Numbered from the stretch's first letter, positions 18,249-27,719 are shown. The stretch is 64,000 bases of DNA from Salipiger mangrovisoli (GCF_015223355.1 NZ_JADFFK010000019.1:1-64000); one strand, 5' to 3'. Made by a program: numbers and translations. Notes: a model not told the origin generated them from the sequence alone.

Positions 18249-19253
18249 ATGCACACACCTTTCGCCAGCTTCAGGCGCCGCGGCTTCATCGCCGGAGCCG
18301 GCTGCCTGCTTGCCGCGCCGCGGCTGACGGCGGCCGCCGGGGAGTTGAGCTTCGAGCACGCCTACGGCACGACGGCGCTGCCTGCCCCCGCGGCGCGTGT
18401 CGTCTCGCTCGGCTATACCTCGCAGGACAGCCTGCTGGCGCTGGGGGTCGTGCCGGTGGCGATCCGGGACTGGTATGGCGATTACCCCTCCGGCGTCTGG
18501 CCCTGGGCGCAGCCGCTGCTGCGCGGTGCCGCGCCGCAGGTGATGCGCGGCGAAGTGTCGATCGAAACGGTCGCGGGACTGGCGCCCGATCTCATCGTGG
18601 CCATCGGCTCGGGCATCTCGCAGGCGGAATACGCGCTGCTGTCGCAGATCGCGCCGGTGCTCATGCACGCGGCGGAGTATGAAACCTACGGCATGCCCTG
18701 GGACGCCGAACTGCGCATGATCGCCCGCGCCACCGGCACCGAGGGCCGGGCCGAAGCGCTGATCACCGATCTGCGCGGGCGGTTCGTGGCCCTGCGCGAC
18801 CGCCACCCCGACTGGCAAGGACGCAGCGCTGTCTGCGCCTGGCACGGCGGCGGGCAGACCAGCGCCTTTCTCGGCGGCGACAGCCGCGTGCAGGTGCTGC
18901 GCGAGATGGGCTTCCACCTGCCCGAGGCGCTGGCGCAGATGCAAAGCGACGACGGGTTCTACGCCGCGCTCTCGCCCGAGGACCTTTCGCCCATCGATGC
19001 CGATCTGCTGATGTGGATCACCGCGGGAGGCCAACCGGACGATCTTGCCGGGCTTGCCATGCGCCGCACCCTGCGCGCCCACGCCGAGGGGCGCGAGCTA
19101 TACTGTGACGGGCTGCTGTCGGGGGCGCTCTCCTTCGGCAGCGTGCTGTCGATGCCCTTTGCGCTTGACCGGCTTGAGCCCGAGATCGCCGCTGCCGTCG
19201 ATGGCGATCCGACCACCCTCGTGCCGAGCGCCCAAGAGGCTGGCCTGCTCTGA
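18249..19253 (+). CDS. Iron-siderophore ABC transporter substrate-binding protein
   Basis: A periplasmic binding protein of the FepB/FhuD class, 334 residues, start fixed by AAGGAG 6 bp upstream. The N-terminus has a twin-arginine signal (FRRRGFIAGAG), so it is probably exported folded. A ferric-siderophore class segment (ARVVSLGYTSQDSLLALGVVPVAI) and a second lobe (LAPDLIVAIGSGIS) are visible. It is the first gene of an uptake operon with two permeases, an ATPase and a ferric reductase-like protein. No TonB receptor is in the window, so the substrate is not known. Confidence 0.92.
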   Translation: MHTPFASFRRRGFIAGAGCLLAAPRLTAAAGELSFEHAYGTTALPAPAARVVSLGYTSQDSLLALGVVPVAIRDWYGDYPSGVWPWAQPLLRGAAPQVMRGEVSIETVAGLAPDLIVAIGSGISQAEYALLSQIAPVLMHAAEYETYGMPWDAELRMIARATGTEGRAEALITDLRGRFVALRDRHPDWQGRSAVCAWHGGGQTSAFLGGDSRVQVLREMGFHLPEALAQMQSDDGFYAALSPEDLSPIDADLLMWITAGGQPDDLAGLAMRRTLRAHAEGRELYCDGLLSGALSFGSVLSMPFALDRLEPEIAAAVDGDPTTLVPSAQEAGLL

Positions 19254-20239
19254 TGATCCGCCTGCTCGGCCTCTGCGCGCTTCTGGCGCTGGCGCTGGTG
19301 CTCGCGCTGTCGGTCGGTGCGCGCCCGGTGACACCCGCCGTGGCGCTCGAGGCGCTGCGGGCCTACGACCCGACCAATCCCGACCACGTGACGATGATGG
19401 CGATCCGCCTGCCACGGCTGGCGGCCGGGCTGATCGCCGGTGGCGCCCTCGGCATCGCCGGCACGGTGATGCAGGTGATGACCCGCAACCCGCTGGCCGA
19501 TCCCGGTATCCTCGGGGTGAACTCCGGCGCCGCCTTCGCGCTGCTGATCGGGGCAACCGTGTTCGGCACCGCGGGCGAGTCCTCGGTGGCGCTGCTGACC
19601 TTCCCCGGCGCGGCGCTGGCCTCGGCGCTGGTCTTCGTGCTGGGTGGCGGGCTGCGCGGCGACGTCGGCCCGGTGCGGCTGACGCTGGCCGGCGCGGCGC
19701 TCAACGCGCTGCTGCTGTCGCTGGTCACCGCCATCGTTCTGGTCCGGCAGGACACGCTCGACATGTTCCGCTTCTGGGTGGCCGGGTCGCTGACGCAGGC
19801 GGACAGCCGTCCGCTCGCCGAGATGGCGCTGATCGCCGGGGCCGGTGGCCTTTTCGCCCTGGCCATCGCACCCCAAATCGAGGCGCTGTCGCTGGGCTCG
19901 GCCCTGTCGCGCGGGCTCGGAACCAAGCCGCGCCGTGTGCAGGCGGCGGCGCTGGCCGTGGTGACGCTCTGCACCGGGGCAGCCGTGGCCGTGGCCGGGC
20001 CGATCGCCTTCCTCGGTCTCATGGTGCCGCCGCTCGCGCGGCTCGTGGCGGGCCATGCATTGCGCCAAGAGCTTGTCGCCTCGGCCCTGCTCGGCGCGGC
20101 GCTGCTGCTTTTCGCCGACACGCTGGGCCGCGTCGTCATGCCCCCGGCCGAAGTGCGCGCGGGCATCATGACGGCCCTGATTGGCGGTCCGGTGTTCCTC
20201 TGGGTGGCGCGGCGACTGCGCCCCGGTGCCAGCGCATGA
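19253..20239 (+). CDS. Iron-siderophore ABC transporter permease (FecCD family), first
   Basis: One half of a heteromeric siderophore permease. The 328 residues are very hydrophobic and contain FecCD motifs RLPRLAAGLIAGGALGIAGTVMQ, TRNPLADPGILGVNSGAA and GPIAFLGLMVPPLARLVAG. The ATG overlaps the upstream TGA by one base and the next permease by four, so translation is coupled through the operon. Confidence 0.95.
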   Translation: MIRLLGLCALLALALVLALSVGARPVTPAVALEALRAYDPTNPDHVTMMAIRLPRLAAGLIAGGALGIAGTVMQVMTRNPLADPGILGVNSGAAFALLIGATVFGTAGESSVALLTFPGAALASALVFVLGGGLRGDVGPVRLTLAGAALNALLLSLVTAIVLVRQDTLDMFRFWVAGSLTQADSRPLAEMALIAGAGGLFALAIAPQIEALSLGSALSRGLGTKPRRVQAAALAVVTLCTGAAVAVAGPIAFLGLMVPPLARLVAGHALRQELVASALLGAALLLFADTLGRVVMPPAEVRAGIMTALIGGPVFLWVARRLRPGASA

Positions 20240-21213
20240 GAGGCGCGCTGACCCTCTGCCTGCTGCTGCTCGCCGCGACGCTGGCGGCGCTGATGCTGGG
20301 ACAGGTTCGGCTGAGCCCGGCGCTGCTCTGGCAGGGCCTGTCCACGGGAGAGGGACCCGGCGCGCTGGTGCTGGCAACGATCCGCGGCCCGCGCGTTCTG
20401 ACCGCGCTCGGCGCAGGGGCCGTGCTGGGGCTGTCGGGAGCGCTGTTCCAGACGCTGTTCCGCAACCCGCTGGCGGCCCCCGATATCATGGGCTTCACCG
20501 CCGGGGCCGGGCTGACCATCATTGCCGCCATCGCGCTTGGTCTTGCCCTGCCGATGCCGCTGCTGGCGGCCGGAGGCGGGCTTGTCGCGGCGCTGCTGGT
20601 CGTGCTGCTCTCGCACCGCAGGGGCCATGCGACACCGCCGCTGACGATGATCCTCGTCGGGCTCGGCATCGGCTTTCTGGCCTCGGCGCTGTCGAGCTTC
20701 CTGCTGACGTTGCTGCCGCACACCCAGGCCACCGAGGCGCAGCGCTGGCTGACCGGCTCGCTGGCGGCGCGAGACTGGGGCCATGTGGCACAGGTCTGCG
20801 GGATCGGGGCCGTGCTGGCGGCGCTGGCACTGGCGCAGCTGCGCCGACTCGCCGCGCTGGAGCTGGGCGAGGACCTGGCCGCGGGGCTTGGTCTGCGGGT
20901 CGGGCGTGCGCGACTCGCGCTCGCCGGAACCGCGGTGCTGCTGGCGGCCGCGGGCGTCGCGGTGGCCGGGCCGGTGCCCTTCATCGCGCTGATGGCCGGC
21001 CCGCTCGGCGCGCGGATCACCGGCGCAGGGCGGCTGCCGGGCCGGATGCTGGCGGCGGCAGGCACCGGGGCGCTGGTGCTGGTCGTCGCCGATCTTGCCG
21101 CCCGCGCCGCGCTGCCGGGCATCCAGCTTCCCGCCGGGGTGATGACCGGCCTTCTGGGCGCCCCCTACCTGCTTTGGCGCCTGTCGCGCGAAATGGAGAA
21201 AGGCGAGCTATGA
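20236..21213 (+). CDS. Iron-siderophore ABC transporter permease (FecCD family), second
   Basis: The partner permease, 325 residues, starting at the ATG that overlaps the preceding stop (ATGA). It carries RGPRVLTALGAGAVLGLSGALFQ, FRNPLAAPDIMGFTAGAG and GPVPFIALMAGPLGARITG. Two different permeases imply a FepDG-like heterodimer. It overlaps the ATPase gene by 4 bp. Confidence 0.95.
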   Translation: MRGALTLCLLLLAATLAALMLGQVRLSPALLWQGLSTGEGPGALVLATIRGPRVLTALGAGAVLGLSGALFQTLFRNPLAAPDIMGFTAGAGLTIIAAIALGLALPMPLLAAGGGLVAALLVVLLSHRRGHATPPLTMILVGLGIGFLASALSSFLLTLLPHTQATEAQRWLTGSLAARDWGHVAQVCGIGAVLAALALAQLRRLAALELGEDLAAGLGLRVGRARLALAGTAVLLAAAGVAVAGPVPFIALMAGPLGARITGAGRLPGRMLAAAGTGALVLVVADLAARAALPGIQLPAGVMTGLLGAPYLLWRLSREMEKGEL

Positions 21214-22001
21214 GCCTCGATCTGCACACGTCGGGCCTGCGGGCCGAAGGCCTCTCGCTGGGCTACGCCGAGCGCCCGGTGATCTCGGAGCTGTCGCTCG
21301 ACCTGCCGCGCGGCGAGATGACGGCGATCCTCGGTCCCAACGGCTGCGGCAAGTCCACGCTGCTGCGCGCCATGGCCCGTTTGCTGGAGCCTGCCGCCGG
21401 ACGGGTGACGCTCGACGGCCAGGACATCCACCGCCGCGACACCCGCGCGCTGGCCCGCGAGATGGCGATCCTTCCGCAGGCCCCCATCGCCCCCGAGGGC
21501 ATCACTGTCGCCGATCTGGTGAAGCGCGGCCGCACCCCCTGGCGCGGACTCTTCACCCCCTGGCGCGCAGAGGATGCATCCGCCTGCGCCGAGGCGCTCG
21601 CCGCCGTGCAGATGACCGCCTTTGCCGAACGCCCCCTCGGCGAGCTGTCGGGCGGGCAACGCCAGCGGGCCTGGATCGCACTGGTGCTGGCGCAGGCGGC
21701 GCCGCTGCTGCTGCTCGACGAGCCGACCACCTACCTCGATCTCGTGCACCAGATCGACGTTCTGGCGCTGCTGCGGCGGCGCAACCGCGAAGCCGGGATC
21801 ACGGTGATCTCGGTGCTGCACGATCTCAACCTCGCCGCGCGCTTCTCGGACCGGCTGGTGCTGCTGGGCCGCGACGGGCTCGTTGCCACTGGTGCCCCCT
21901 GGGAGGTGCTGACCGCCGACAACCTGCAGACCGCCTTTGGTCTCGCCGCCCGCGTCGACCCCGACCCGGTGACCGGCACGCCGATGATCATCCCGCTCTG
22001 A
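21210..22001 (+). CDS. Iron-siderophore ABC transporter ATP-binding protein
   Basis: A FepC-like ATPase of 263 residues energising the two FecCD permeases. Walker A GPNGCGKS, signature LSGGQRQRAWIALVLAQ, Walker B LLLLDEPTTYLD and switch His in SVLHDLN are all present. The ATG overlaps the second permease by 4 bp; the siderophore-interacting gene follows after 16 bp. Confidence 0.96.
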   Translation: MSLDLHTSGLRAEGLSLGYAERPVISELSLDLPRGEMTAILGPNGCGKSTLLRAMARLLEPAAGRVTLDGQDIHRRDTRALAREMAILPQAPIAPEGITVADLVKRGRTPWRGLFTPWRAEDASACAEALAAVQMTAFAERPLGELSGGQRQRAWIALVLAQAAPLLLLDEPTTYLDLVHQIDVLALLRRRNREAGITVISVLHDLNLAARFSDRLVLLGRDGLVATGAPWEVLTADNLQTAFGLAARVDPDPVTGTPMIIPL

Positions 22002-22017
22002 GCCGGAGGAGAGCGCC

Positions 22018-23049
22018 ATGAGCCAACCGCACCGTTCCACCTCGAGCAGCCGTTTCGACGGCATCCTGCCCGACGGGTTCGTCGCCCACCTGCGCAGCCA
22101 TCTGGAGGAATATGGAATTCCGCTGGAAGAGCGTGGCCCGCACCTGCGCGCCTGCTACGCCAGGGCGGACGTGGCGCTGCACCTCGACGCGGCGGGCTTC
22201 GCCGTGGAAATCGAGGCCGAGGGCGAGCTGCCCCTGCACCAGTGCCGCGAGACGGTGATCTACCTGCTCGACCACCTGTTGCCCGACGCCGGGACCCGCA
22301 TGCGCTGGAGCGGCGTCGCCGAGGCGCGCACCCCGCCGAATTTCCACCTTGCAACCGTGCTCACCACACGGCGCATCACCCCGAATTTCCTGCGCGTCGA
22401 GATGGCCTGCGACGGCATCGCCGCGCTGCAGACCGGCGGGATGCATTTCTCGCTGCTGCTGCCACCCGAGGGCACCAGCCCGCGCTGGCCCGAGCTGACC
22501 GAACAGGGCCGCACCATCTGGCCCGACGGTGCCTGCGCGCTGCACCGCGCCGCCTACACCTTCGTCTGGCTCGACGCGGCCGCCGGGCGTTTCGCCTTCG
22601 ACATCTTCGAGCATGAGGGCGGGCGCACCACCGACTGGGCGCGACGCGCGATGCCGGGCGAGACGGTCGGCGTGATGGGTCCGGGCGGCGGCGATTTCCC
22701 CGAGGCAGCCCATATCCTGCTGGCCGGGGACGAGACCGCCCTGCCGGCGATCCGCCGCATCCTCGCGCACTCCCCGGACAGCCGCCGCGGCACGGTGCTG
22801 ATCGAGACCGGTGCCGCAGCGGACCGGCCCGAGCTGCCCCTGCCAGCCGGCATGGCGCTGCATTGGATTTCCCGCAAGGACGGCGGCGGGCTTGCCGCGG
22901 CGCTGGCCAAGATCGACGCGGTCGACGACGATCTCTTCGTCTGGCTGGCCGCCGAGAAATCCGTAGTCCGGACCGCCAAGGCCCGCTTCCAGAAGCTGGG
23001 ACTTCCGCGCGAGCGAAGCTATTTCTCGGCCTATTGGATCAACGGCTGA
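22018..23049 (+). CDS. Siderophore-interacting protein with N-terminal DUF2218 domain
   Basis: A 343-residue protein that probably reduces ferric siderophores in the cytoplasm after import. Residues about 15-95 match DUF2218; the rest is a SIP/ViuB-type flavoprotein with FAD-binding region TPNFLRVEMACDGI, the flavin motif RAAYTF, GVMGPGGGDFPEAAHILLAGDETALPAI, and the C-terminal VWLAAEKSVVRTAKARF and ERSYFSAYW. It is last in the operon, where the two domains have been joined into one chain. It converges with pxpA. Confidence 0.92.
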   Translation: MSQPHRSTSSSRFDGILPDGFVAHLRSHLEEYGIPLEERGPHLRACYARADVALHLDAAGFAVEIEAEGELPLHQCRETVIYLLDHLLPDAGTRMRWSGVAEARTPPNFHLATVLTTRRITPNFLRVEMACDGIAALQTGGMHFSLLLPPEGTSPRWPELTEQGRTIWPDGACALHRAAYTFVWLDAAAGRFAFDIFEHEGGRTTDWARRAMPGETVGVMGPGGGDFPEAAHILLAGDETALPAIRRILAHSPDSRRGTVLIETGAAADRPELPLPAGMALHWISRKDGGGLAAALAKIDAVDDDLFVWLAAEKSVVRTAKARFQKLGLPRERSYFSAYWING

Positions 23050-23073
23050 GGCCGGCGCACGGCCCCGGCGCTT

Positions 23074-23850
23074 TCAGACCCGGCCGCTGCGCCCCGGAAA
23101 GACCTCCAGCGCGACGCCCGCGCCTTGCAGCGCCGCGCGCACCGACCGGGCGATCTCGAGCGCGGTCTTGCCGTCGCCGTGCAGGCAGATCGTGTCCACC
23201 GCCGCCGGGATGTGCTTGCCGCTCTCGGTGATGATTGCCCCGGCCTGCACCATCTTCACCATGCGCTCCGCCGCCAGCGCGGGATCGTGGATCACCGCGC
23301 CGGGCAACGACCGGTCGACCAGCGTGGCATCGTCGTTGTACGCACGGTCGGCGAAGATCTCGCCCGCCCAGCGGCAGCCCAGCTCCTCGACCGCCGCCTG
23401 CTGCTCCGTCGCCGCCAGCACCATGACGATGATCTGCGGATCGACGGCGAGCGCGCCCTCGTAGGCGGCGAGCGCCATGGCCTTGTCCTCGGCGCACATG
23501 TTGGCCAGCGCGCCGTGCAGCTTCAGGTGCCGCACGCTGCCGCCCGCCTTGCCCGCCATCGCCTGCGCCGCGCCCAGCTGGTAGGCCACGAGGTTGCGCA
23601 AGCTGGCCTTCGATACCTCCATGCGCCGCCGCCCGAAGCCCTGCAGGTCCGGAAAGCCCGGATGCGCGCCGATGCCGGTGCCGCGCGCGACCGCCAGCGT
23701 CATCGTCGCCGCCATGACGTCGGGATCGCTGGCATGGAAGCCGCAGGCGATATTGGCCGAGGTGATCACCTCGAGCAGCGCCTCATCCTGCCCCATGACC
23801 CAAGGCCCGAAGCTCTCTCCCATATCCGCGTTGAGATCGACGCTGCTCAT
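23074..23850 (-). CDS. pxpA: 5-oxoprolinase subunit PxpA (LamB/YcsF family)
   Basis: PxpA with PxpBC hydrolyses 5-oxoproline (pyroglutamate), a damage product of glutamine and glutamate, to glutamate using ATP. The 258 residues start MSSVDLNADMGESFG and include ITSANIACGFHASDP, GIGAHPGFPDLQGFGRR and HLKLHGALANM, the usual LamB/YcsF motifs. It is the last gene of pxpB-pxpC-pxpA, 26 bp after pxpC. Confidence 0.95.
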   Translation of the reverse strand: MSSVDLNADMGESFGPWVMGQDEALLEVITSANIACGFHASDPDVMAATMTLAVARGTGIGAHPGFPDLQGFGRRRMEVSKASLRNLVAYQLGAAQAMAGKAGGSVRHLKLHGALANMCAEDKAMALAAYEGALAVDPQIIVMVLAATEQQAAVEELGCRWAGEIFADRAYNDDATLVDRSLPGAVIHDPALAAERMVKMVQAGAIITESGKHIPAAVDTICLHGDGKTALEIARSVRAALQGAGVALEVFPGRSGRV

Positions 23851-23876
23851 CCCGCGCGCTCCTTTTCCATGTCGTC

Positions 23877-24890
23877 CTAGTGATCGTGATGCTCGCCGTT
23901 GGAGAACCCGCTGACCAGCTTGTAGCCCAAGAGCTCGGGCACGTCGCGCGGATGGCGCACCAGCGCCTCGACCCGGCGCGGCAGCGCCGCCAGCGCGGCG
24001 CGATGCGCGGCCTCGGCCGCCAGCGCCTCGTCCATGGTGACGAAGCGGAAGCGCAGTTCGGCCCCCGCCGGTGCCTGCGCGATGCGCGGCAGATCGGCGG
24101 GGATGACCGTGGCGAGGCGCGGGTAGCCCCCGGTGGTCTGGCATTCGGCAAGCAGCACGAAAGGCGCGCCGTCGCCGGTCACCTGGATATCGCCGGGGGT
24201 GATGATCTCCGAGACCACCGAGAGCCCGCCCTCGACGCCGAAGGCGTCGCCCTCGGGCACCACCTTCACGCCCATTCGATTGGCGCGGGCATCGCGGGTA
24301 AACCGCGTGGTGCCGAGCCGGAGGCGCTGCGCCTCGGGGAAGAGCCGGGTCTGCAGGCTTTCCACGACGCGCAGTTCGCCGCCCGAGAAGCGGTCTTCCA
24401 CCACCAGCCTGCGCGCCACCGCGCCACCGTTGTCCGCGCCGACGGGAATCCGGTCTCCCGCCTCGACCGCCCGGCCGAGCCCGGCGGTCAGATGCGCCGA
24501 GACCGCCCCCAGCACCGTCTCCGGCCGCAGCCCGCCGCCCACCGACAGGTAGCCATAGGCGCCGGATTGCACCGGCCCGATCTCCAGCACCGCGCCCCTG
24601 GGCAGGGCGTGACTCGCGTGCCAGGTCACCGGTGCACCGTCGATGCTGGCCCGCATCGGCGCGCCGGTGAGCGCGATGCGCAGATCGCAGCCCGCCTCGA
24701 AGCGCCCGCCCATGCCGCCCATCTCCAGCGCCGCGCTCTCGCCCTGCCCGAGCAATGCCGCGCCTTCGGCCAGCGCCAGGCGGTCCATGGCCCCACCGCG
24801 CGACAGGCCATAGGCGATCCACCCCGGACGCCCGCCGTCCTGCACGGTCACCGCCGGGCCCGCGCGATGCACGATGAGCTCCCGCGTCAT
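23877..24890 (-). CDS. pxpC: 5-oxoprolinase subunit PxpC (biotin-dependent carboxyltransferase family)
   Basis: The larger kinase/carboxylase-like subunit of the bacterial oxoprolinase, related to the C-terminal half of allophanate hydrolase-associated proteins. The 337 residues start MTRELIVHRAGPAVTVQDGGRPGWIAYGLSRGGAMD and contain ANRMGVKV and LLAECQTTGGYPRLATVI. The C-terminus ends with a short His-rich EHHDH. It overlaps pxpB by 4 bp. Confidence 0.94.
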   Translation of the reverse strand: MTRELIVHRAGPAVTVQDGGRPGWIAYGLSRGGAMDRLALAEGAALLGQGESAALEMGGMGGRFEAGCDLRIALTGAPMRASIDGAPVTWHASHALPRGAVLEIGPVQSGAYGYLSVGGGLRPETVLGAVSAHLTAGLGRAVEAGDRIPVGADNGGAVARRLVVEDRFSGGELRVVESLQTRLFPEAQRLRLGTTRFTRDARANRMGVKVVPEGDAFGVEGGLSVVSEIITPGDIQVTGDGAPFVLLAECQTTGGYPRLATVIPADLPRIAQAPAGAELRFRFVTMDEALAAEAAHRAALAALPRRVEALVRHPRDVPELLGYKLVSGFSNGEHHDH

Positions 24891-25624
24891 GCCAGCGTCT
24901 CCCATGTCGCGCCGCCCTCGGGGTCGGCCTGCAGCCGGGCGAAGGCCTCCGCTGAAACCTGCGGGAACTCCACCTCGTCGCCCGGCGCCAGCAGGAACGG
25001 CCGCTCGGCACCCAGCCGGAACAGCGGCGCGGCGGTCTGCCCGACATGGCGCCAACCGGTGGGCGCGGTGACCGAGAAGATCACGAACTGGCGGATCGCC
25101 AGCACCAGCGCCCCCTGCGGCACGCGCGGGGTCAGCGCCTGCTGGCGCGGGATGTTCCAGACCTCGGGCAACTCGCCAAGATAGGGCTGGCCCGGCGCGA
25201 AGCCGAGCGCCGTCACCCGCACCCGCGACGAGGACAGCGAGAGCAGCGCCTCGGCCTCGCTCATGCCGGCGACCTGAGCCGCCTCGGCAAGCTGTGGGCC
25301 GAGCGCGCCGCCATAGGCGGTCGGGATGCGGTGCAGCCTGCGGCCCTGCGGCATCTCGGCCTGCAGCCAGTCGCGCGACGCCATGAGCCCCCGCAGGCGC
25401 GCCTCGAGCTCCGCATGGCGCACCGCCAGCGGATCGAAGCGCAGGTAGGCCGAGACCAGCGACGAGGAAATCTCCTCCACACCCTCCCAAGCCTCACGCT
25501 CGAGCGCGGCGCGGAAGGCCAGCGCGGCGCGGTTGGCCGGCTCGCTCAACGTGTCGCCGAAACTCACCAGCAGCCCGTCGATGCCGGCGGTGCGAAGCAG
25601 GGGATAGACAGGAAGATCACTCAT
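24887..25624 (-). CDS. pxpB: 5-oxoprolinase subunit PxpB (KipI family)
   Basis: PxpB partners PxpC in ATP-dependent oxoproline cleavage; older names are KipI or allophanate hydrolase subunit 1. The start MSDLPVYPLLRTAGIDGLLVSFGD gives 245 residues. Family features include YGGALGPQLAEAA, ALGFAPGQPYLGELP, PRQQALTPRVPQGALVLA and TGWRHVGQTA. It is the first gene of the operon. Upstream, 25625-25828 is a GC-rich gap with no gene visible. Confidence 0.95.
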   Translation of the reverse strand: MSDLPVYPLLRTAGIDGLLVSFGDTLSEPANRAALAFRAALEREAWEGVEEISSSLVSAYLRFDPLAVRHAELEARLRGLMASRDWLQAEMPQGRRLHRIPTAYGGALGPQLAEAAQVAGMSEAEALLSLSSSRVRVTALGFAPGQPYLGELPEVWNIPRQQALTPRVPQGALVLAIRQFVIFSVTAPTGWRHVGQTAAPLFRLGAERPFLLAPGDEVEFPQVSAEAFARLQADPEGGATWETLA

Positions 25625-25828
25625 GCGCCGGACGTTAGCGCAGTCCGGCGCGGCTGCAACAGCCAATAGCGCCGCCGCCGAGCAGGACCGAGGCCGCCGC
25701 CGCCGCCCCGGCCTTCTTCTAGGTCGAAATATCCCGGGGGAGGCGCGCGCAGCGCGGCGGGGGCGGAGCCCCGATTGGCTCGGCCCCCGCATGCGATGCG
25801 GCGGGGCGGCGCCCGACGCCCGCCCCTC

Positions 25829-26017
25829 TCAGTGCCGCGTCTGCTTGGCGCGCTCGCGCTCGGCGAGATCGATCGCCTCTTCGACGTCCTGCGGGTCCTC
25901 GGAGGGCACCGCGTAGCTGCCCGACATCCATTTCGCCAGGTCGACGTCCGCGCAGCGCTTCGAGCAGAAGGGACGGTACTTCTCGTCAGAGGGGCGGTTG
26001 CAGATCGGACAGCTCAT
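25829..26017 (-). CDS. yacG: DNA gyrase inhibitor YacG
   Basis: A 62-residue zinc protein that in E. coli binds GyrB and blocks DNA binding. The zinc site is formed by CPIC (residues 3-6) and CSKRC (18-22). The short acidic C-terminal tail is normal. The ATG overlaps the end of the RNase E/G gene by 4 bp, so it is the last gene of the murA-to-yacG block. Confidence 0.93.
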   Translation of the reverse strand: MSCPICNRPSDEKYRPFCSKRCADVDLAKWMSGSYAVPSEDPQDVEEAIDLAERERAKQTRH

Positions 26018-27057
26018 GACAGCATCCCCGGCTTCAGCACCTCGCTCAGCGGCACGCGCTCGCGCTTGCGTTGCAGTTCCATGAGCCCCAGCTGGGTCCA
26101 GCCGGCAAGGATGGTCTCGGTGGCATCGGTCTTCAGGGCCGCGCGCAGCACGCCTTCGAGCTGGCGGCGTTCCTTCTTCGGGATCGGCGCGGGATCGACG
26201 ATGACCTGCCCGCCAAGGCCGCGCAGGCGCAGCTGCCGGGGCAGTTCGCGCAGGGCGGCGATATTGGCCTTGAGCCCTGCCGCGGGCGAGGTGTCGCCGC
26301 CGGTGTTCACATCCACGGCCACCAGCGCGCGCGTGGGCTCGATGCACATCGAGCCACCGCCGGGCAGCGGCACCAGCGGCCGCTGCAGCGCCGCGATCAT
26401 CTCGTGCACGTCGTGCCGCTCGAAGGCGCCGGGCTCGGCATCGACCTCGGCCTCTTCCCACTCGCGCCAGGCCTGCGCGTGCGGCCCGTCCCCCTCGACC
26501 AGCAGCTCCGCCTTGCCCGAGACATCCGCCATCACCTGCGCGCAGAGCTGCGCCATGGCGGCGATGTCCTCGGCGATCTCCTCCGGGTCGCCCTCGGCGC
26601 AGGAGGAGCGCAGGATCAGGCCGTTCTCGGCTTCCTTGGCATCCGGCATAACCACGTGGGCGATCTCGAGCAGGCTCTCGCGGATATCCTCGTCCTTGAT
26701 GCGGCGCGAGATGTTCAGCCCCGGCGCGCCGGGGGTGACGATGGCGTAGCGCGACTTGAAGAGAATGCGGGTGGTGACCGGGATCGCCTTGCCGGGCTCG
26801 GCGAAGCCGGTGACCTGCACGATGACCGGTTGGCCGGGCGCGAGCCCCTTGACCTGGCGCAGGAAGGCCGAGCCCTCGGGCGTGTCGAGGAACATGCCGC
26901 CCTGCCCCTTCATCGGGCGCTGCGCGATGCCGCGGTAGATGGTGCCCGGTCGTGCGTGGTCGCCGTCGATCAGCAGGTCCTCGAGCTGGCCGTCGACGAT
27001 CAGCGCCGCGGCCTCGGCCTCGCCGAGGTGGCCGAGAGCAATGGTGCGTCCCTTCAT
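26014..27057 (-). CDS. Short ribonuclease E/G family protein
   Basis: A 347-residue RNase E/G homologue. An S1-like part is near the N-terminus (GTIYRGIAQRPMKGQGGMFLDTPEG), followed by RNase H-like and catalytic parts with the metal Asp in LVAVDVNTGG and a second Asp in GGQVIVDPAPI. It ends before the CxxC zinc-link and small domain that tetramerise E. coli RNase E, so it should act as a compact, perhaps monomeric, enzyme. It lies between maf and yacG, an order conserved in alphaproteobacteria. A full-length RNase E is presumably elsewhere. Confidence 0.92.
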   Translation of the reverse strand: MKGRTIALGHLGEAEAAALIVDGQLEDLLIDGDHARPGTIYRGIAQRPMKGQGGMFLDTPEGSAFLRQVKGLAPGQPVIVQVTGFAEPGKAIPVTTRILFKSRYAIVTPGAPGLNISRRIKDEDIRESLLEIAHVVMPDAKEAENGLILRSSCAEGDPEEIAEDIAAMAQLCAQVMADVSGKAELLVEGDGPHAQAWREWEEAEVDAEPGAFERHDVHEMIAALQRPLVPLPGGGSMCIEPTRALVAVDVNTGGDTSPAAGLKANIAALRELPRQLRLRGLGGQVIVDPAPIPKKERRQLEGVLRAALKTDATETILAGWTQLGLMELQRKRERVPLSEVLKPGMLS

Positions 27058-27073
27058 GCGACTTCCCTCTTCG

Positions 27074-27652
27074 TCAGTCTGCGGGTTTGTAAAGCGGGTA
27101 GCCTGCCGCGAGCAGCAGGTTCGCGGTCTCGGCCAGCGGCAAGCCGACCACCGAGGTGAAACTGCCGTTGATCCACGGGATGAACGCCCCGGCGGGGCCC
27201 TGGATGCCGTAGCCCCCGGCCTTGCCCTGCCAGTCGCCCGAGGCGAGGTAGGCGTTCAGCTCCTCGTTCGAGAGGTTCTTCATCTGCACCTGCGTGACCA
27301 CGTCACGTTCCCAGACGCGATCGCCCCGGCGCACCGCGACGGCGGTGATCACACGGTGACGGCGGCCCGAGAGCCGGGTGAGGAAGTCTGCGGCCTCACC
27401 GGCATCGCGGGGCTTGCCCAGGATGCGGCGCCCCAGCGCGACGGTGGTGTCGGCGGAGAGCACGATCTCTGTGTCGGAGGCGGGAATCGCCTGCACCTTC
27501 TCGCGCGCGAGGCGCACGCAGTAGGGGCGGGGCAGCTCGCCCGGCATCGGATCTTCGTCGATGTCGGGCGTGCGGATGTCGTCGGCGGTGACGCCAAGCT
27601 GCGCGAGAAGTTCACGCCGCCGGGGCGAGCCGGAACCGAGGACGAGTTTCAT
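27074..27652 (-). CDS. maf: Maf family nucleotide pyrophosphatase
   Basis: Maf proteins hydrolyse non-canonical or UTP/dTTP-type nucleoside triphosphates as house-cleaning enzymes. From [16 protein letters not shown] the protein has 192 residues. SxSPRR is the substrate motif, the middle carries [17 protein letters not shown], and the C-terminus [16 protein letters not shown] is typical. The ATG at 27652 is preferred over the one 20 codons upstream because the family starts here. It lies 67 bp after infA. Confidence 0.95.
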   Translation of the reverse strand: MKLVLGSGSPRRRELLAQLGVTADDIRTPDIDEDPMPGELPRPYCVRLAREKVQAIPASDTEIVLSADTTVALGRRILGKPRDAGEAADFLTRLSGRRHRVITAVAVRRGDRVWERDVVTQVQMKNLSNEELNAYLASGDWQGKAGGYGIQGPAGAFIPWINGSFTSVVGLPLAETANLLLAAGYPLYKPAD

Positions 27653-27719
27653 GCGCGGACCTCCCGTGTCCATTTGAGGGAACGCGGGATCCGCCATGAG
27701 ATTCCGGGTCATGCGGAAC

